From Siderastrea siderea (lineage: Eukaryota; Cnidaria; Anthozoa; Scleractinia; Rhizangiidae): a stretch of 64,000 bases of DNA. The notes below the pieces were generated by a model, which saw nothing but the letters and a program-made list of their open reading frames with translations, was not told the DNA's origin and made no database searches. The stretch covers positions 10,766,883 through 10,830,882 of the forward strand of contig OZ034979.1 of NCBI GenBank assembly GCA_964030785.1. The letters run 5' to 3'. Each line of letters starts with the position of its first letter. The stretch's first letter is position 1. The position numbers were made by a program, and so were the translations under genes. This document shows, piece after piece, positions 1-11,096 of this stretch.

Positions 1-138
1 CACAACATCAGCCAAACAATTGTGACCCTCCCCCAAAATGGATTGGTCGCTATTCGATTTGTTCTAACATCATGGAAGTCAATTTGAACACTTGAACAAT
101 TTGAAAAATTCATGGTGAGATACCAATAAGCTAATCAG
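1..138. other. Unassigned flank with a CCCTCCCCC-type repeat scrap
   Basis: No coding signal is visible. The GTGACCCTCCCCC stretch near position 25 resembles pieces at 3060-3200 and 55030-55050, so it is probably an end of a dispersed repeat. Confidence 0.35.
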
Positions 139-1031
139 CAGGGACATAGCGTGCGATTTTTAAGCTGTACGCACGAAGAGAGTATTTCGAGAGCCGGAGG
201 CGCCCCCCTCCAGGGGAGTCTGGGGGCATGCTCCCCAGAAAATTTTGAAATTTGGGGTCTAGGAAATGCCATTTTCTGCGTTTTTTCGGGGGACATTTTC
301 AATAAATCTGACACGCAGTAAAACGCAATAGTAGTTGTTTATTTTATTCATCTGTCAGCCAATTGGATAAGAGTTTTCGGTAAGGCTACAGTATGACAAA
401 AAAAAGGAAAAATGGTGACGCCATTGTTGACAGTTCACAAGCAAAGTCTATCATTCAGACAGGTAACCTCTGTTACTACACCGTCAATGTCAACGTCCTT
501 GATCTTATGGATGTGTAGAATTAAGGGAGCTCAATTTCTTGTCACTCATGGTACTTCAAAGAGGAGTTTTTAGCCTCATCATCAGCTCAAAAGCTACGTT
601 CAGCAGTGCATGTTGAGACAGGATACGTTAACAGTGCCAGGTTACAAGTACAACATATACTATGGGATAAAACTGGGGGTTTGCGTGGTCAAGAGTCTCA
701 ACCAAAGTCTTTGGCCTTACATGCTGATCATTTCCGTTCCATTTTTGTGCCTCCATCTTGTGACTTCGGCTTTGAACTCGTCCCCAGTGATCTCCGTATC
801 ACTTCGTAATTGCTGTAGACGTGACCCGTTTATTGACATTCACTATTATTCACAGTGTTTCTTTCCGTTCGTAATGGAATAATGAAAAATTTTACATAAA
901 GTTGCATCACCATGATACGAAATAATATAACAATTTAATGATAAAAATGCTTTCAGGCAATAGAAATGTATTTTTCTCGCATTTCAGCTGTACGCCGGTG
1001 CGTATGTGCGTATATGGACGCTACGCCCCTG
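139..1031. mobile_element. hAT-like non-autonomous DNA transposon
   Basis: The segment begins CAGGGACATAGCG and ends CGCTACGCCCCTG, a near-perfect 13-bp terminal inverted repeat of the CAGGG type seen in hAT elements. The flanks share only an imperfect AATCAG/AATTCAG repeat, so the 8-bp target duplication has decayed. The block at 215-260, containing GGGGGCATGCTCCCCAG, recurs in the hAT-like element at 55584-56080. No transposase frame is present. The short frames around 606-882 are inside it and look non-coding. Confidence 0.55.
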
Positions 1032-1298
1032 AATTCAGAGAAGTATTAAAGATAACGGCAAATTACCTGTGGCAAAGTGTGCCTGGACACAAGTGCGCAG
1101 CCACGTAAACTTGGTTCCGAATTAGTATAAACTCTTTAAAAACATGAAGTCAGGTGTGTATTTAAAAACGCTGCCAAGAAAACATTCAAATAATTGAAAT
1201 TTGACATTCAAAGTATTCCAGAGTTATTTTTGCAGCGGCATTTCTTTTACTATCTGATGACTAGTGAATAAATAGAAACTTTGAAATATCCCACTCCG
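1032..1298. other. No recognisable feature
   Basis: AT-rich spacer; nothing seen. Confidence 0.3.
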
Positions 1299-1613
1299 TC
1301 ATGAAAAATTCAAAGCACTTGCTCTCCCCTTCCATGGCCTGCAAATTCGACCAGATCTTGTTGTATGTAAAAGTGTGGTAATGCTCTCCTTCTCCCTCTT
1401 CTTCTCCCCCTCCTCCACAACTGCTTCGCTTTCGTCTTCAATTTTATCATACACTTCGTCAAAATCCCCTCTATCGTCAATATCACTTCCAATTTCCTGC
1501 ACCACAACATCGTCATAATCACCATCATCATCATCGTCGCTATCACTGTCTTTGGGAACTTGAAGGCTATCGGGAACCAGCGACCTACCGATCTCTGCTG
1601 TTATGACATCCAC
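1299..1613 (-). CDS. Acidic low-complexity reading frame, unknown function
   Basis: A 104-residue frame, open from 1613 down to a stop at 1299. It has an Asp/Glu-rich middle (runs such as DSDSDDDDDGD) followed by a basic tail containing TTRSGRICRPWKGR. Tails of the RSGR type occur near the C-termini of transposon-encoded proteins, so this may be a transposon remnant rather than a host gene (inference). No splice sites, partner exons or known domain could be assigned. Acidic low-complexity frames can also be chance products of GAT/GAC repeats, which keeps confidence low. An acidic frame on the opposite strand lies 0.6 kb away at 2166-2537, which may mean both come from one decayed repeat. Confidence 0.3.
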   Translation of the reverse strand: MDVITAEIGRSLVPDSLQVPKDSDSDDDDDGDYDDVVVQEIGSDIDDRGDFDEVYDKIEDESEAVVEEGEKKREKESITTLLHTTRSGRICRPWKGRASALNFS

Positions 1614-1829
1614 TTTTTCTCGTTTTAACGTCCCCCTTTGATTGCTTCAACTTCCGCTTAGCAATGTACATGTCCAGTACAGCAACTTTCAGGTTTTTAA
1701 TTTTCGTTCCCTGTATATGGCTTCGTAATCTTCGTAATCTTCAAAGCGTTTCCGCTTCTCTTCTCAGCAGGTTTCCTACTCTCCGCTCTCCGAGCAAATA
1801 AAATCTGTAATTTAAAATCCTTTCGCAGG

Positions 1830-2069
1830 ATGGATTTCTCCTTGCTGTGTATAGAGACTATTGAAACATCCCTTAAAAAGCTTGAAAAAGATCTCAAGGA
1901 ACACCTCAAAACAACCATACTCTCTTCTAGCCAGATTTTGACTGGGCGCAAAACTGCTCATGACTTTGCAATTGACGAATTGTTTGAATTGCAATGCTAT
2001 GAAAAGGGAATTAGACAGTGTACGCTCTGGACTAGTCGAGCTGCAGCAAACTTGCGAATCAGCGTTTAA
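1830..2069 (+). CDS. Short helical reading frame, unknown
   Basis: A 79-residue frame starting with ATG at 1830. It contains a charged, probably helical segment (SLKKLEKDLKEHLKTT) and ends at 2069. Immediately downstream two other frames stay open for 60-90 nt with lysine-rich content (KKKKLKKVRRLARMDEI at about 2107-2157). This could be a frameshifted continuation of one gene running into the acidic frame at 2166-2537. No family is recognised. It may be a decayed small gene or a fragment of a transposon-encoded protein. Confidence 0.25.
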   Translation: MDFSLLCIETIETSLKKLEKDLKEHLKTTILSSSQILTGRKTAHDFAIDELFELQCYEKGIRQCTLWTSRAAANLRISV

Positions 2070-2165
2070 ACACATTTTCTGCGACGAAAAGGAAGTCGCG
2101 ATCAAGTAAACAGTATAGCAACAAGAAGAAGAAACTGAAAAAGGTGAGGCGTTTAGCTAGAATGG

Positions 2166-2537
2166 ATGAGATTTAAGAAATTAAAGATTACGGCAGAGCT
2201 GCCAGAAGGAAAGGCGTGTACAAAGAAGGATTTACGCACAGAGATTGTCATCCAACTAGGAAAGAGACAAAAGAAATGGGCCGCCGCGTTGATATCTTCA
2301 GGATGTAGTCTTTTAGATGACACTGCAAAGTCCGAACTTCGTAGGTTTTTAAGTTTTGCTGGAACTGAAAGTGGTGACGACGCACATTATGACGATGAAA
2401 GTGATGGCGAGGCAAGTGATGCTACTGCGGATGATGGCAATGAAAGTGACGGCGACGAAGCTGATGATGGGGCAGGTTACGGTGTTGAAAGTGATGGCGA
2501 CGAAGGTGATGACGATGCAGGTGTCAGATTGCGTTGA
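2166..2537 (+). CDS. Basic head plus acidic tail protein, unknown
   Basis: A 123-residue frame. Residues 1-60 are mixed and basic (KKLKITAELPEGKACTKKDL, then a segment LGKRQKKWAAALISSG). Residues 65-120 are an Asp/Gly/Ser/Glu repeat tail built on ESDGDEADDG-like units. The DNA of the tail is a degenerate GATGAYGG-type tandem repeat that also stays open in a second frame to 2583. The ATG at 2166 is preceded by AGAATGG. No domain is recognised. With the frame at 1830-2069 it may represent exons or a broken copy of one gene, but no convincing GT-AG pair was found. Confidence 0.3.
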   Translation: MRFKKLKITAELPEGKACTKKDLRTEIVIQLGKRQKKWAAALISSGCSLLDDTAKSELRRFLSFAGTESGDDAHYDDESDGEASDATADDGNESDGDEADDGAGYGVESDGDEGDDDAGVRLR

Positions 2538-2849
2538 AACTGATAGTGATGAAGGTCATAGTGATGAAATTCATGGTGTCTAAAGTGATAAACTGTCATT
2601 TATATTTTTGGTTGTTACTGTTAGCCTGTCAAATCTTGAAAGTATCTCGAATGTATATTATTTATGAGACCATGGTGGCTATTTGCTTCATTTATTACCG
2701 TATAACATAACGAGATGCATGTTTCCCAGCTTTTTACAAGCATTGTATAAACAAGGAGATGCAACATTCCTCAATTTTGCTATCTTTTGTTTCATTATTG
2801 ACCAATCAAAACGATCTAAGTGATTCTTATTGAGTCCAAGCTCAGCTTC

Positions 2850-3030
2850 AGCAAACTAGACGTCGATAATGGACTATTTCAGCTATATTATGAAGCATGC
2901 GCACACTCCTGTGAAGTGTCCACAACTGCCAGCATTCAAAGCGTGCTGAGTGCTGGTAGTGGTCGGACATTTCTTAGGTGGAGCACGCTTCATAACATAG
3001 CTAGAATGGTCGGTTGAAGTCGACCTATGT
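2850..3030. repeat. About 180-bp imperfect palindrome
   Basis: AGCTATATTATGAAGC on the left is mirrored by GCTTCATAACATAGCT on the right. The pairing continues through TGTCCACAACTGCCAGCA against TGCTGGTAGTGGTCGGACA. The loop is about 10 bp near 2937-2946. This is a foldback MITE-like structure with no coding content. Confidence 0.6.
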
Positions 3031-3059
3031 TAAGAAATGTATATATTTATATAAAAAAT

Positions 3060-3210
3060 ATATTGTTAAAACAGGCGCCCAAACATTTGTCACCCTCCCT
3101 TAGCATAAGCTCAAAAACATGACCCTCCCCAAATGGGAGCCCAAAAAACCCTGGCCCTCCCCCTAAATTTACCGGCCCTCCCCCCCAATAATTAATGACC
3201 GCTCCCTAAG
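3060..3210. repeat. CCCTCCCC-rich dispersed repeat
   Basis: There are four spaced CCCTCCCC words with CAAAAACATGACCCTCCCC-like context. Related scraps occur at 25-45 and 55030-55050. Confidence 0.4.
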
Positions 3211-3265
3211 TGACTATTTCTTCTTAAATTTGTTGTCACAATTTACACACAGCTATGTCAGGTTA

Positions 3266-3490
3266 AATTAACCCTTTAAGCCCTGACAGTGAGAAATTAA
3301 GTGAAATTTGTTTTCACATTATCAATGCTTGTTCAAACATTCAAGTGATGAGAATAAAGAAAGTAATCACCAAGGGTAAGATGTCTTCATATTTAGACAA
3401 ATTCTCCTTAGTAGTTTCATAAGAAACATATGGAGAATAGTAAGGAGAATATGCATTTTTATTACAGAGCTCAAACGCCCATTGGGCATC
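3266..3490. mobile_element. piggyBac-like MITE copy, family TTAA-CCCTTTAAGCCC (copy 1)
   Basis: It begins TTAACCCTTTAAGCCCTGACAG and shares about 200 bp, including ATTTAGACAAATTCTCC and AAGAAACATATGGAGAA, with the copies at 22041-22235 and 53809-54013. The right inverted repeat is eroded. A TTAA target and CCCTTT ends are typical of piggyBac-mobilised MITEs. Confidence 0.55.
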
Positions 3491-3651
3491 GCAACTGGTC
3501 CATTGTACTTGTGTTGAATTTAGACTGAAAAAACACTATCAGAAAAGATGAAGTCAAGCAGGCAGCTTATTTAACTGTCTGAAAGTTCAGTTTCTTCTTA
3601 AAAGATTGTTGCTCTCCTATATCTGTTGAGCATGTATTTAACAAATAGATT

Positions 3652-3817
3652 TCATTTTGGCTGAGCATGTGTACTCTGATTATACACAGAGGACGTCAAA
3701 ATGTAGTAAGAACAAAGAAGTACACTGCGAGCCGCAGGATCGTAGTGTGACTGGTGTTCTTACTACGTTTTGACATTCTCTGTGTGCATAATCGTAGAGC
3801 ACATGCACAGCCAAATG
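3652..3817. repeat. Foldback element with nested hairpin
   Basis: The left arm 3652-3713 (CTGAGCATGTGTACTCTG, then GTCAAAATGTAGTAAGAACA) is the reverse complement of 3755-3817 with a few mismatches. The 41-bp centre can fold again, with CACTGCGA against TCGTAGTG. There is no coding frame. Confidence 0.75.
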
Positions 3818-4777
3818 TTTTATACATTGTTTTAATATCGTTTATCTTGTATAAAAATCGAATTTAACTTTGTAGTGACCATTTACAAATGCATTAAACT
3901 TTGCGACTCATTGCGTCAGGTCATTTGTGTGTCTGACTTTAATGGCAAACTCCCTTAAACCAATCAAAATGTGCATTTCACTTTGTCCTTGTATAATCAG
4001 TTTTGGGATAAAAGTACCGTGTGCCATGAAATTTTTGTGGATCTAAGCTTTGCCAATTTTGTAGATTTTCCTTCGATCCGTGAAAATTTCATCCCACGAA
4101 AATAAACTCCCGCTAAGAAAATCATCCACGAAAATTAACTCCGTGTATAAGGGTTTTTTCATTTTTAATTTATTCTTTTTAAAGTAAACAAGCAAAGAAA
4201 AAATATTAATAGTACATTGCATGAATATCTAGCATTTGTCACCATGTATTGGGGTTACTGAATTTCAGTTGAGTACGTTGACTGAGAAAAGAAAATTAGG
4301 ACCTTCCTTTTTGCAATTGCAACATAACAAGTAGTCTCTGCATTCTCTGGGTTAATTTAAGAACGCCATAGAAGAGACCATCTCCTGCCAAAGAGCAAAA
4401 AATAGGTGACTCTGTGTTTCTCCCAGCCTGGCTAGCATAAAAAAAATCACACCTTTCGGTAACTTTGAGTTATCTATAAGTAGAATAAACTCAAAACCCA
4501 AATATTTGTTCCCTGTAGGAAAGTGTGAAATCGAAATTTGCGAAAATTTGTTCCTGCAAAACACAAAAAAATCGCCAATCTATGAAATTATACTTTCACC
4601 AAAATTTCATTCCTCACGGTAATCATTTCCTCAATTGACTTGTATAAACTCTCATTTTTCCAGACTTTCGATTATCCAGAGTACTTTCAGTAGTCCCACC
4701 GAATGCAGATATTCAAGGTTAGACCTGACTGGTCTCCCTCTTGTTATGACTTGATTATTTATTATTACATTTTCTAG
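3818..4777. other. Non-coding stretch with two repeat fragments
   Basis: At 4014-4145, TACCGTGTGCCATGAAATTTTT and related A/T words match one end of the element at 11097-11671. At about 4665-4715, GATTATCCAGAGTACTTTC followed by AGTCCCACCGAATG looks like the end of a Tc1/mariner-type repeat. Otherwise nothing is seen. Confidence 0.4.
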
Positions 4778-4913
4778 TTATGGGAAAGGCAGAAGGAAGT
4801 GTACAACAGGAAGAGTGGCATGGTCACGTGACTGCTTTAACAGTTGCCCCTGAATACCGTCGGCTGGGACTTGCTGCAAAACTTATGTCCAAATTGGAAG
4901 AAATCTCAGAGAA
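4778..4913 (+). CDS. NAA20: NAA20 internal exon (NatB N-alpha-acetyltransferase catalytic subunit)
   Basis: NAA20 is the GNAT-fold catalytic subunit of NatB. It acetylates the N-terminus of nascent proteins beginning Met-Asp/Glu/Asn on ribosomes, together with NAA25. This exon is preceded by a TTTTCTAG acceptor and followed by a GTAATT donor. It encodes 44 full codons, including MGKAEGSVQQEEWHGHV and VTALTVAPEYRRLGLAAKL. These cover the core beta strand and the acetyl-CoA-binding R-x-x-G-x-A loop (YRRLGLA), very close to the animal NAA20 family. The exon ends two bases into a lysine codon (AA|G), as expected for the next segment of the family. Upstream exons with the N-terminal 60 or so residues were not found and may lie before the window. 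A second NAA20 exon is at 43052-43149 on the same strand. Confidence 0.88.
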
Positions 4914-5530
4914 GTAATTATGACAACTGTTTTTGAAAGTTTAAAAAAAAAATTATATACAACCATCAAAACTAAGGCCACCCCCAAAAATTTTAAGACA
5001 ATTTTTTTAAAGTAGGCAATCAGAGGTCAAGATTGCCCTCAAATTTCCTTGACCTGTTCATATTCTGAAATGCGTGGTGTGTTGAACCGTGAATGTCCAT
5101 TAATTAAGTTTGTCTCAACATTTTGTCTTGTCTTAGTAGCATTCATTTGTCAGATGTCAGAATACTTCTGGAGTGTCAAAATACTTTTGGAGTACAGGAT
5201 AATATTCGTACACTGCGCTGTTGTACGGTTATTATGCGTACTATTCGCGTCACTCCAGTATATTAACCGTAGAATACCGTGCCCTACGTATATTATACTT
5301 GAAAGCTGCCACTTACGGTTATTACGCGCGCAACATACGAATAATAACCTGTGAAAGTACGGTTAACATCCGTATGTGACGAAAGTTTGTCGAGGAGAAT
5401 TTTTCGAGCTTCAGCCGCCATTACAGAAAAAAATGTTGAGGCTTAAAACTGCAAAGCTGATGAAATTTTCTTCAAAAAAGGAAGCTAGTTGAAGACATTT
5501 CCCCTAAAACATTCCGTTAAGCGAGCTTAA
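4914..5530. other. Intronic DNA, no gene seen
   Basis: It follows the NAA20 donor. It contains scattered CGTA/ACGGTTATT words around 5200-5370 that look like a worn repeat. No coding signal. Confidence 0.35.
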
Positions 5531-6384
5531 AACCGAACAGTTTCTCTGAACGAGCGGTATGCGCCAAAAGTTCTACTTTCCGCAGCGATCGATGCGAAGC
5601 CATATCCCGCGATCGAGTTCGATGTTTATGAATTCAAACGCTTTTCACGTTCGAGGTACGCTAGGAAAATATTTCACAGGCTTCAAACACAAATAAAACA
5701 AGAACCACGAATTTACTGGCTCAGCGTAGCCGCTGCCTTTCATAATTATACGAAATTAATTTCGATCTATTTCTATTTAACAAAGAGATTTTAAAAGGAC
5801 GTTTATAGCGGAGCCAGCGCGCTAGCCCGTCAGCGGGGCGATGTCTCAGCTCTTACAAGGTCTTCTCTGATTTGCTGAGAAAACAATAGGGCATATTTTT
5901 GGCAACCCCAAACATAAGCTCCCCCCCCCCCAAACCCTTCCCTAAAAACAACGAGAAAAGTAAACCGAATCAATACAGTTAGAGCAGCAAGGGAGACTTT
6001 TGTCTGCGCAGGCGCGAAAAAGTTTTCAAATTTTTTTTGTTTTGGGGATTTTCGATGAGCACGCGGTTTTCGGCGAGGTTGAATTTGCCAACGTAAACTT
6101 TAAACGAAAAGCATTTATAAATACGTTGTCGACATGCCAAGTGGAGCATTTTGACATAAAAAGGAACTCAATATGGAGACAGATAAGCTTGTTTGACATC
6201 GCTTGTGGTAATTTTGCTGCCGATGAAGACCTTTTCATGTAGACGTGTTGACCGTAAGATGGCGGATTGTCAGCAATTCTTTACATGGCGGGGCCGGTTT
6301 CAATGAACTTACCTGCCTTCCTAGGCTGTACTTCACGTCATATTCAACGCCTGCTGAAAGGACTATGTCTATTGTGGTAAGTAA
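5531..6384 (+). promoter_or_regulatory. Candidate CpG-containing promoter / first exon region
   Basis: CpG density rises from about 5550. AAGATGGCGG at about 6257 resembles the YY1/ATGGCGG word common at animal transcription starts. ATGTCTATTGTG at 6364-6375 is followed directly by a strong GTAAGT donor, so a very short first coding exon (M-S-I-V) is possible. At about 7506 a TTTTCCCACACAG acceptor starts a candidate next exon, but no family could be recognised there. The element at 5886-5960 (GAGAAAAGTAAACCGA) is a dispersed repeat also seen at 14594-14670. This remains speculative. Confidence 0.25.
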
Positions 6385-7850
6385 ATCGCATATCTGGCTC
6401 CTTGAGTTTGTATTTAGGTTTTTTGTTTGCTTCATCTTGCGGTTTTGAAGAAACCATGTTGTTGTCATCCTCAATTTCACGGTGTCGTTCAACAAGGGCA
6501 TCTCACCTTTTCAGTTTTCATCATTTCGTCATAAAAATCGAATACAACATTGAAATGAACTTGTTTTACCGTTTTCTGGGTTCACTTAGAGTACTACTTA
6601 AACACTTTTTATTATCAGGCGAAGTGAATATTTTGATCGATAAATTTAGATTTTCTGTGACCTGAAATTAAAATTTGTCATCAAACCTCCGAGACTTTTG
6701 TTTCCCTTCGTGATATGGGAATTCCCATCATTGGGGGATGGGTCAACTCATTTACTAGCTGTTGGCAGATTTTGGTGTCTATTGACGGTGTACCCCCAAT
6801 ACCCTCTTGCCGAACGAAGCTCCGCGGGTCGAGCTTCATTTTCAAAATATTGGTTATATGATATCACACATTTTAGTCCTTCTACACCTCACAAATTACA
6901 ACAAACCACTAATGTAAAGTGTTCACCAAGTAGTACTAAGTTCAAATTTACTTTGTGCCCAATGTCAATTTTGTGGACCTTTCAACTATTATTTTTTGGC
7001 ATTTGTTGTCATGACGGTGGTTCGCAAGTGAAATTAAATTGTGCGTAAAAATCGGGTTGCCACTGTATTTTTTATCATAGCCAAAAAACTAATTCGTGAT
7101 ATGGGGATCGGCTTGGTGAGATGAGTTTCAAGGACTACCCTAATAGTTTGGTGACGTCAAACTAAATTTAAATGATGTACTGGTTGGTCAAAATAAAGGC
7201 CAAAGTCGGTTGACATATTTGTGTCTTTTGAATGGCGTGACACAGTGCTTCACTAGATTTTGTCACACAAACGTATGCATGTTTCTTTGCAATATTCAGT
7301 TTTTACTATCCTGCTAAATGAGGTACTTAACAGTTTTTTGTACATTAATGAGAGTGAATATACGAAATAGTCATATATGTGAACTGCAGAAGAAATATGA
7401 AACAGTGATATTTTGGTTGATATCACTGTTGCTGCTTAAGTTGATATCTCAGTGATTATTATTACTGACATTAACTTTTGACATAAATTTTCTTTTTCCC
7501 ACACAGATCTTGACAGCTCGCTTGAAAAACGGTATGGCACAGGCCCTCACATTAATAGGAAAGTATCGTTGTGGCAAGTCCTTGAATACTTGAATGACTA
7601 CTTTTTTGTCCTTCTTACAAATTCATAGACACAGAACTTTCATCAGCAGATTTTGCATCCTTATTAAACTTTTAAGTTTTCCTTTGCCTATCAAAACCTT
7701 TGAATAGTTGCCCAGACAGTAACATCACCTGGCACTGTGTGTACAACCAGTGTGCTGGAAACAGAAATGTACGTAAATTGTAGCTAATGGTTCTCTGGGC
7801 TTTATTTAATTCCCACTTGCTTTTATTACTTAAATGTACACATTACTAAA
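6385..7850. other. No supported gene
   Basis: AT-rich. The short open frames here show no family resemblance. A plausible acceptor at 7495-7506 is noted with the promoter entry. Confidence 0.3.
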
Positions 7851-7853
7851 ATT

Positions 7854-8060
7854 TACTAGTCCCTTATTAAAGATAATGCGTCACAAGGGCTTTGTGGATG
7901 TTTTTTGGTCAAAACTCTGCTAAAATCATTGATAGGTAACTTAACCTATGCCAACAACATTATCTTAAGCCTTTGTGCAGACATCTCCCTTGCTTCAAAG
8001 GAAGCAAGGGAAATAGGAGCCATCTGTGTGCAGGTTACATAATTATCTTTAAACATCTAG
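7854..8060. repeat. Diverged relative of the 381-bp piggyBac-like MITE
   Basis: GTCAAAACTCTGCTAAAATC and the surrounding 60-70 bp align by eye with the left part of the element at 21664-22044. The termini here are not intact. Confidence 0.45.
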
Positions 8061-8077
8061 AGGAAGGTATAAACTCA

Positions 8078-8263
8078 GGGGCGGATCCAGGAATTTCTGA
8101 AAAGGGGGGTTGCACACTATTGTAGTAACCTTTAACGCCAATGGTGTGGAAGGCGACACACCATTGGCCACCATTTAGGAAGAATCAAACAAAATAACAA
8201 AAAAAAATGCTGCTCAAAGGGGGGGTTGCAACCCCCTCAACCCCTCCCCTGGATCTGCCTCTG
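8078..8263. mobile_element. hAT-like MITE
   Basis: The ends are GGGGCGGATCCAGG and CCCCTGGATCTGCCTCTG, flanked by TAAACTCA on the left and GAAACTCA on the right (8-bp target duplication with one mismatch). Inside, 8139-8172 forms a 12-bp perfect stem, GCCAATGGTGTG against CACACCATTGGC. There is no coding content. Confidence 0.7.
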
Positions 8264-9079
8264 AAACTCAGTTTTTGAGAGAAAACACTATGGCCATTCA
8301 ATAATTCATCGTGAAGAAAATCACAGCAGGGGATTGCAAATCTGAGAAATGGGCGATGGTAAATTGAAAAGTTATGATAAGCAGGCAAAAGTTTTGCCTT
8401 CCTGCTGTTGTTCTTCATTATCATAACAGACTTCAATGCAAGAGCAAGTACTGTTTATCAATAAAGTAAGTTGAACTTCAATGGAAATGTGTAATGTTTG
8501 TCGCATTATTGGAAGATAATTTATTTGTGTTTGAAACGGGAAGAAAGACAAATTCATGTACAAGAGGGAGGTACATATGTATAAAATCGCATCTGCCTCA
8601 AAAACCACTTTTTGGGTTAAAAATATTTCTGACATTAAAAAATGAAACACATAGCTAAGGCAAAAATAAGAAGTTGATATGACAAAGGAATTAAAATGAT
8701 TTTTGCAAAGATATTGTACCCAGACTTTTTTGCAGCTGCCATGGTCTTCCATTTAGTTAAACTCTCAATCTGCTAAAATGAAAACCTAGAGCAAGTGAGA
8801 CCAGTTGGGAGTGGGTTGGGGGGGGGGGAATAAAGTTTTATGGACCAAAAATTGATTTGGACCCCTCAGAGGTCTATTTGTTTTGGATGATTATGAAATA
8901 AAGAAAGTTCATTTCTTCTTTTAACATAACTATAAACTCATGAGGATAACAACCATGGTTATTTGCAGACTCTTTTTTCAGGTGTCCCTTTTCTTTTACA
9001 TCCCCCTCTCCCCTAAAAAAAATCCACTTGCCCGTACCCTATAAAAAAGTGAACAGTCCCTTTATTGATTGAAATTAAA
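8264..9079. other. No supported feature
   Basis: AT-rich spacer. There is a short G tract at about 8820 and a CCCCTCTCCCC word at about 9003. The minus-strand frame at 8372-8752 shows no recognisable domain. Confidence 0.3.
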
Positions 9080-9470
9080 GAATGAATGGATAACTTTATT
9101 TAACCACGATCAACTCATCAGGACTTAAAAACACTATTTCTATACAAGAACTGCTATAATACATTAACATTATGACAAAACCAAATTAGACTATGAGCCT
9201 ACTTTACATAAGTTCCATGCAGAGAGATCTTCAGAAGAATTACTTGCAGCCAGCCCTGAAGGCCCCAAGAGAGTTGAATTTCACCTGTCGCAGCTCAACA
9301 TGAAGGCTATTCCAAGGAAATGCCCTAGAGTAACAAACTATTTTTCGTAAGGTTTGTACGGGGTAGAGGAATAGCGAGTTTGCCATTTTAAAGAGTAACT
9401 GGAGACATTTTAAAATAAAAAGTTGCAAAATCAGCTGTCACCAAGGGAAATATCTTTAAAAAAAAAGTTA
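9080..9470 (-). pseudogene. 3' end of a non-LTR retrotransposon (LINE) remnant
   Basis: Read on the minus strand, this encodes FPWNSLHVELRQVKFNSL followed by GAFRAGCK and a stop. That matches the conserved C-terminal WNSLP-x-ELR-x-x-x-S-L-x-x-F pattern of CR1/Jockey-type ORF2 proteins. The sequence upstream is cut off, so this is a 5'-truncated insertion. The downstream AATGAATGGATAACTTTATTT region at about 9082 (plus strand) would be its 3' end. It lies in the putative NAA20 intron. Confidence 0.55.
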
Positions 9471-11096
9471 CACCTGCATTTGCAAGGAATATCCTGAGGC
9501 CATTTTTTGAACAAGGTTAAAAGACAATGTCATCAAACACTGGGTAAAACATGAATGCAGCTTTCCATAGAAAGGTTTATCATAATAGGAAATTATAAGT
9601 TAAAGTCAAGAGCTGCAATTTTTGAGCTATTTTGTCTACAAAATAGCCTCATAGTCGGCGTGCAGCCTCAAGTTTCTGGGAAGGTTGGTTCTTTGGTTGG
9701 TTTTTGGGTGGCCAATGTTCGGCATTCCCGACGACTGTCGAATTTTACTGAAAGGCTAGTTGTCGGGGCCGGAACAAAAATGCAGATGAGAACGCACGGA
9801 AAATTCTGCTACTAAAGCGACACTACGAAAGTGTCCTGATTTCATTCGCTTGATGTTGGATATTTATATATCAAATAGAAATGGCTGGCTTCCTTGTGGT
9901 AGACTTCCTTAGAAAACGAATCGTCAGCACAAACCCGCTTTACACGTGAGCGGAAGCGAGTTCTAGTAAATAATCCTCTGTACGCATGCGCACAACTTAC
10001 GTTTTGAGTTATATGGTTCAACTTTAGAGTGTGAGAAATAACATGACTTCTCTGCAGGGATGTCCCATAGTAAATGATGGTAAATAGATGGCAAATAGTT
10101 TGAAGGTATAAAATGGGCAGAATCGTGAATTTTTAACTAAAACGAATTATTGTTCGCACCTTTTGGTAGGTTTTAAAATTAATGCCCATGCCACTCGATC
10201 ACTAGGTCCGTCAAAGGCACAAGGTCGACAAGGAAAAACATTGTATGGGTGGCATAAACGTTGCTCGTACGTGCGACTTGCTAAGCGCAAAGTTAGAGGT
10301 GACTTATCAGAGAAATGGGTTTCTGGTTAGGCTGCGTGGCGGTAGCGGGATTGTTTGTACAAAGTTTGAGCGGAAAGATCAGCAGACAATCAAATCAAAT
10401 CAAATCAAAACAATTATCACCTCCAATACGAAGACAAAAACGCAACAGCTCTACGCAAGATTCGTTTCACAGTCTTATAGACACAAACATCGGTTATCAT
10501 TTTTCAGATTACGAAAAACGCACAAATTTACTCATTCCCCACTTCCTTTTAAGTTTTACTCAACTCTAGCTGCCACGAAAGCCAATAAAAAGCGCCGAAA
10601 ACGAACTTATGACAGTCTCATGAAAGTCTCGTGACTCGCCATTGAACTCTGTCTCATCACATGTTTGTATGTGACAAAACACCACTTGTTTACACGAAAC
10701 AGTAATCTGATCTCATGCTCAATCAACATAACACGTTCTTTACACGTGAAACGACCCACACTAAACATCATCACATGACTGCCTGGCCCTACGATAAAAT
10801 CCCCCCCGGACCTATTAAAGCACAATTTGGCCTTGAGTTGATCACGTGTACTCCACCTGATAAAATTCATGTTGTTTACCACACAGGCCAACCACTCCAT
10901 TATTCTCGAATTCGCTCATTTAAAATTCCAACGATTCCTTTGCCCATTACCACCTCTCTACATAACAAAACATCCCTTAATATTATTTTCACCCAATTTT
11001 GTATCTTACTTTCACATCAAAACGCTCATCAAAACAAAATTTATTCGCTAAACACAACCACTGATTTTTGTGTAGCTACAGCGAAGCTGAGACCAC
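9471..11096. other. No supported gene; contains an (AATCA)n microsatellite
   Basis: Positions about 10385-10412 are a short AATCA array. The open frames at 10245-10634 and 10715-11131 have no recognisable family, compositional signal or splice context and are probably chance. Confidence 0.35.

Noticed and set aside
606..882. Overlapping open frames as small genes
   Set aside because: They lie inside the hAT-like element, have no family signal, and one starts with GTG in a eukaryote.
1299..2583. A single host gene made of the acidic frames on both strands
   Set aside because: The frames are on opposite strands and no consistent splice model joins them; reported only as low-confidence separate frames.
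4670..4715. Possible NAA20 exon with a PEYFQ-like segment just upstream of the 4778 exon
   Set aside because: CCAGAGTACTTTCAG does translate as PEYFQ, but a stop follows at once. The surrounding GATTATCCAGA...CAGATATTCAAGG pattern fits the end of a mariner-type repeat better.
7880..7915. KGFVDVFW-like translation that could be the missing NAA20 microexon
   Set aside because: It lies in a diverged copy of the 381-bp MITE, lacks splice sites in phase, and misses residues conserved in the family.
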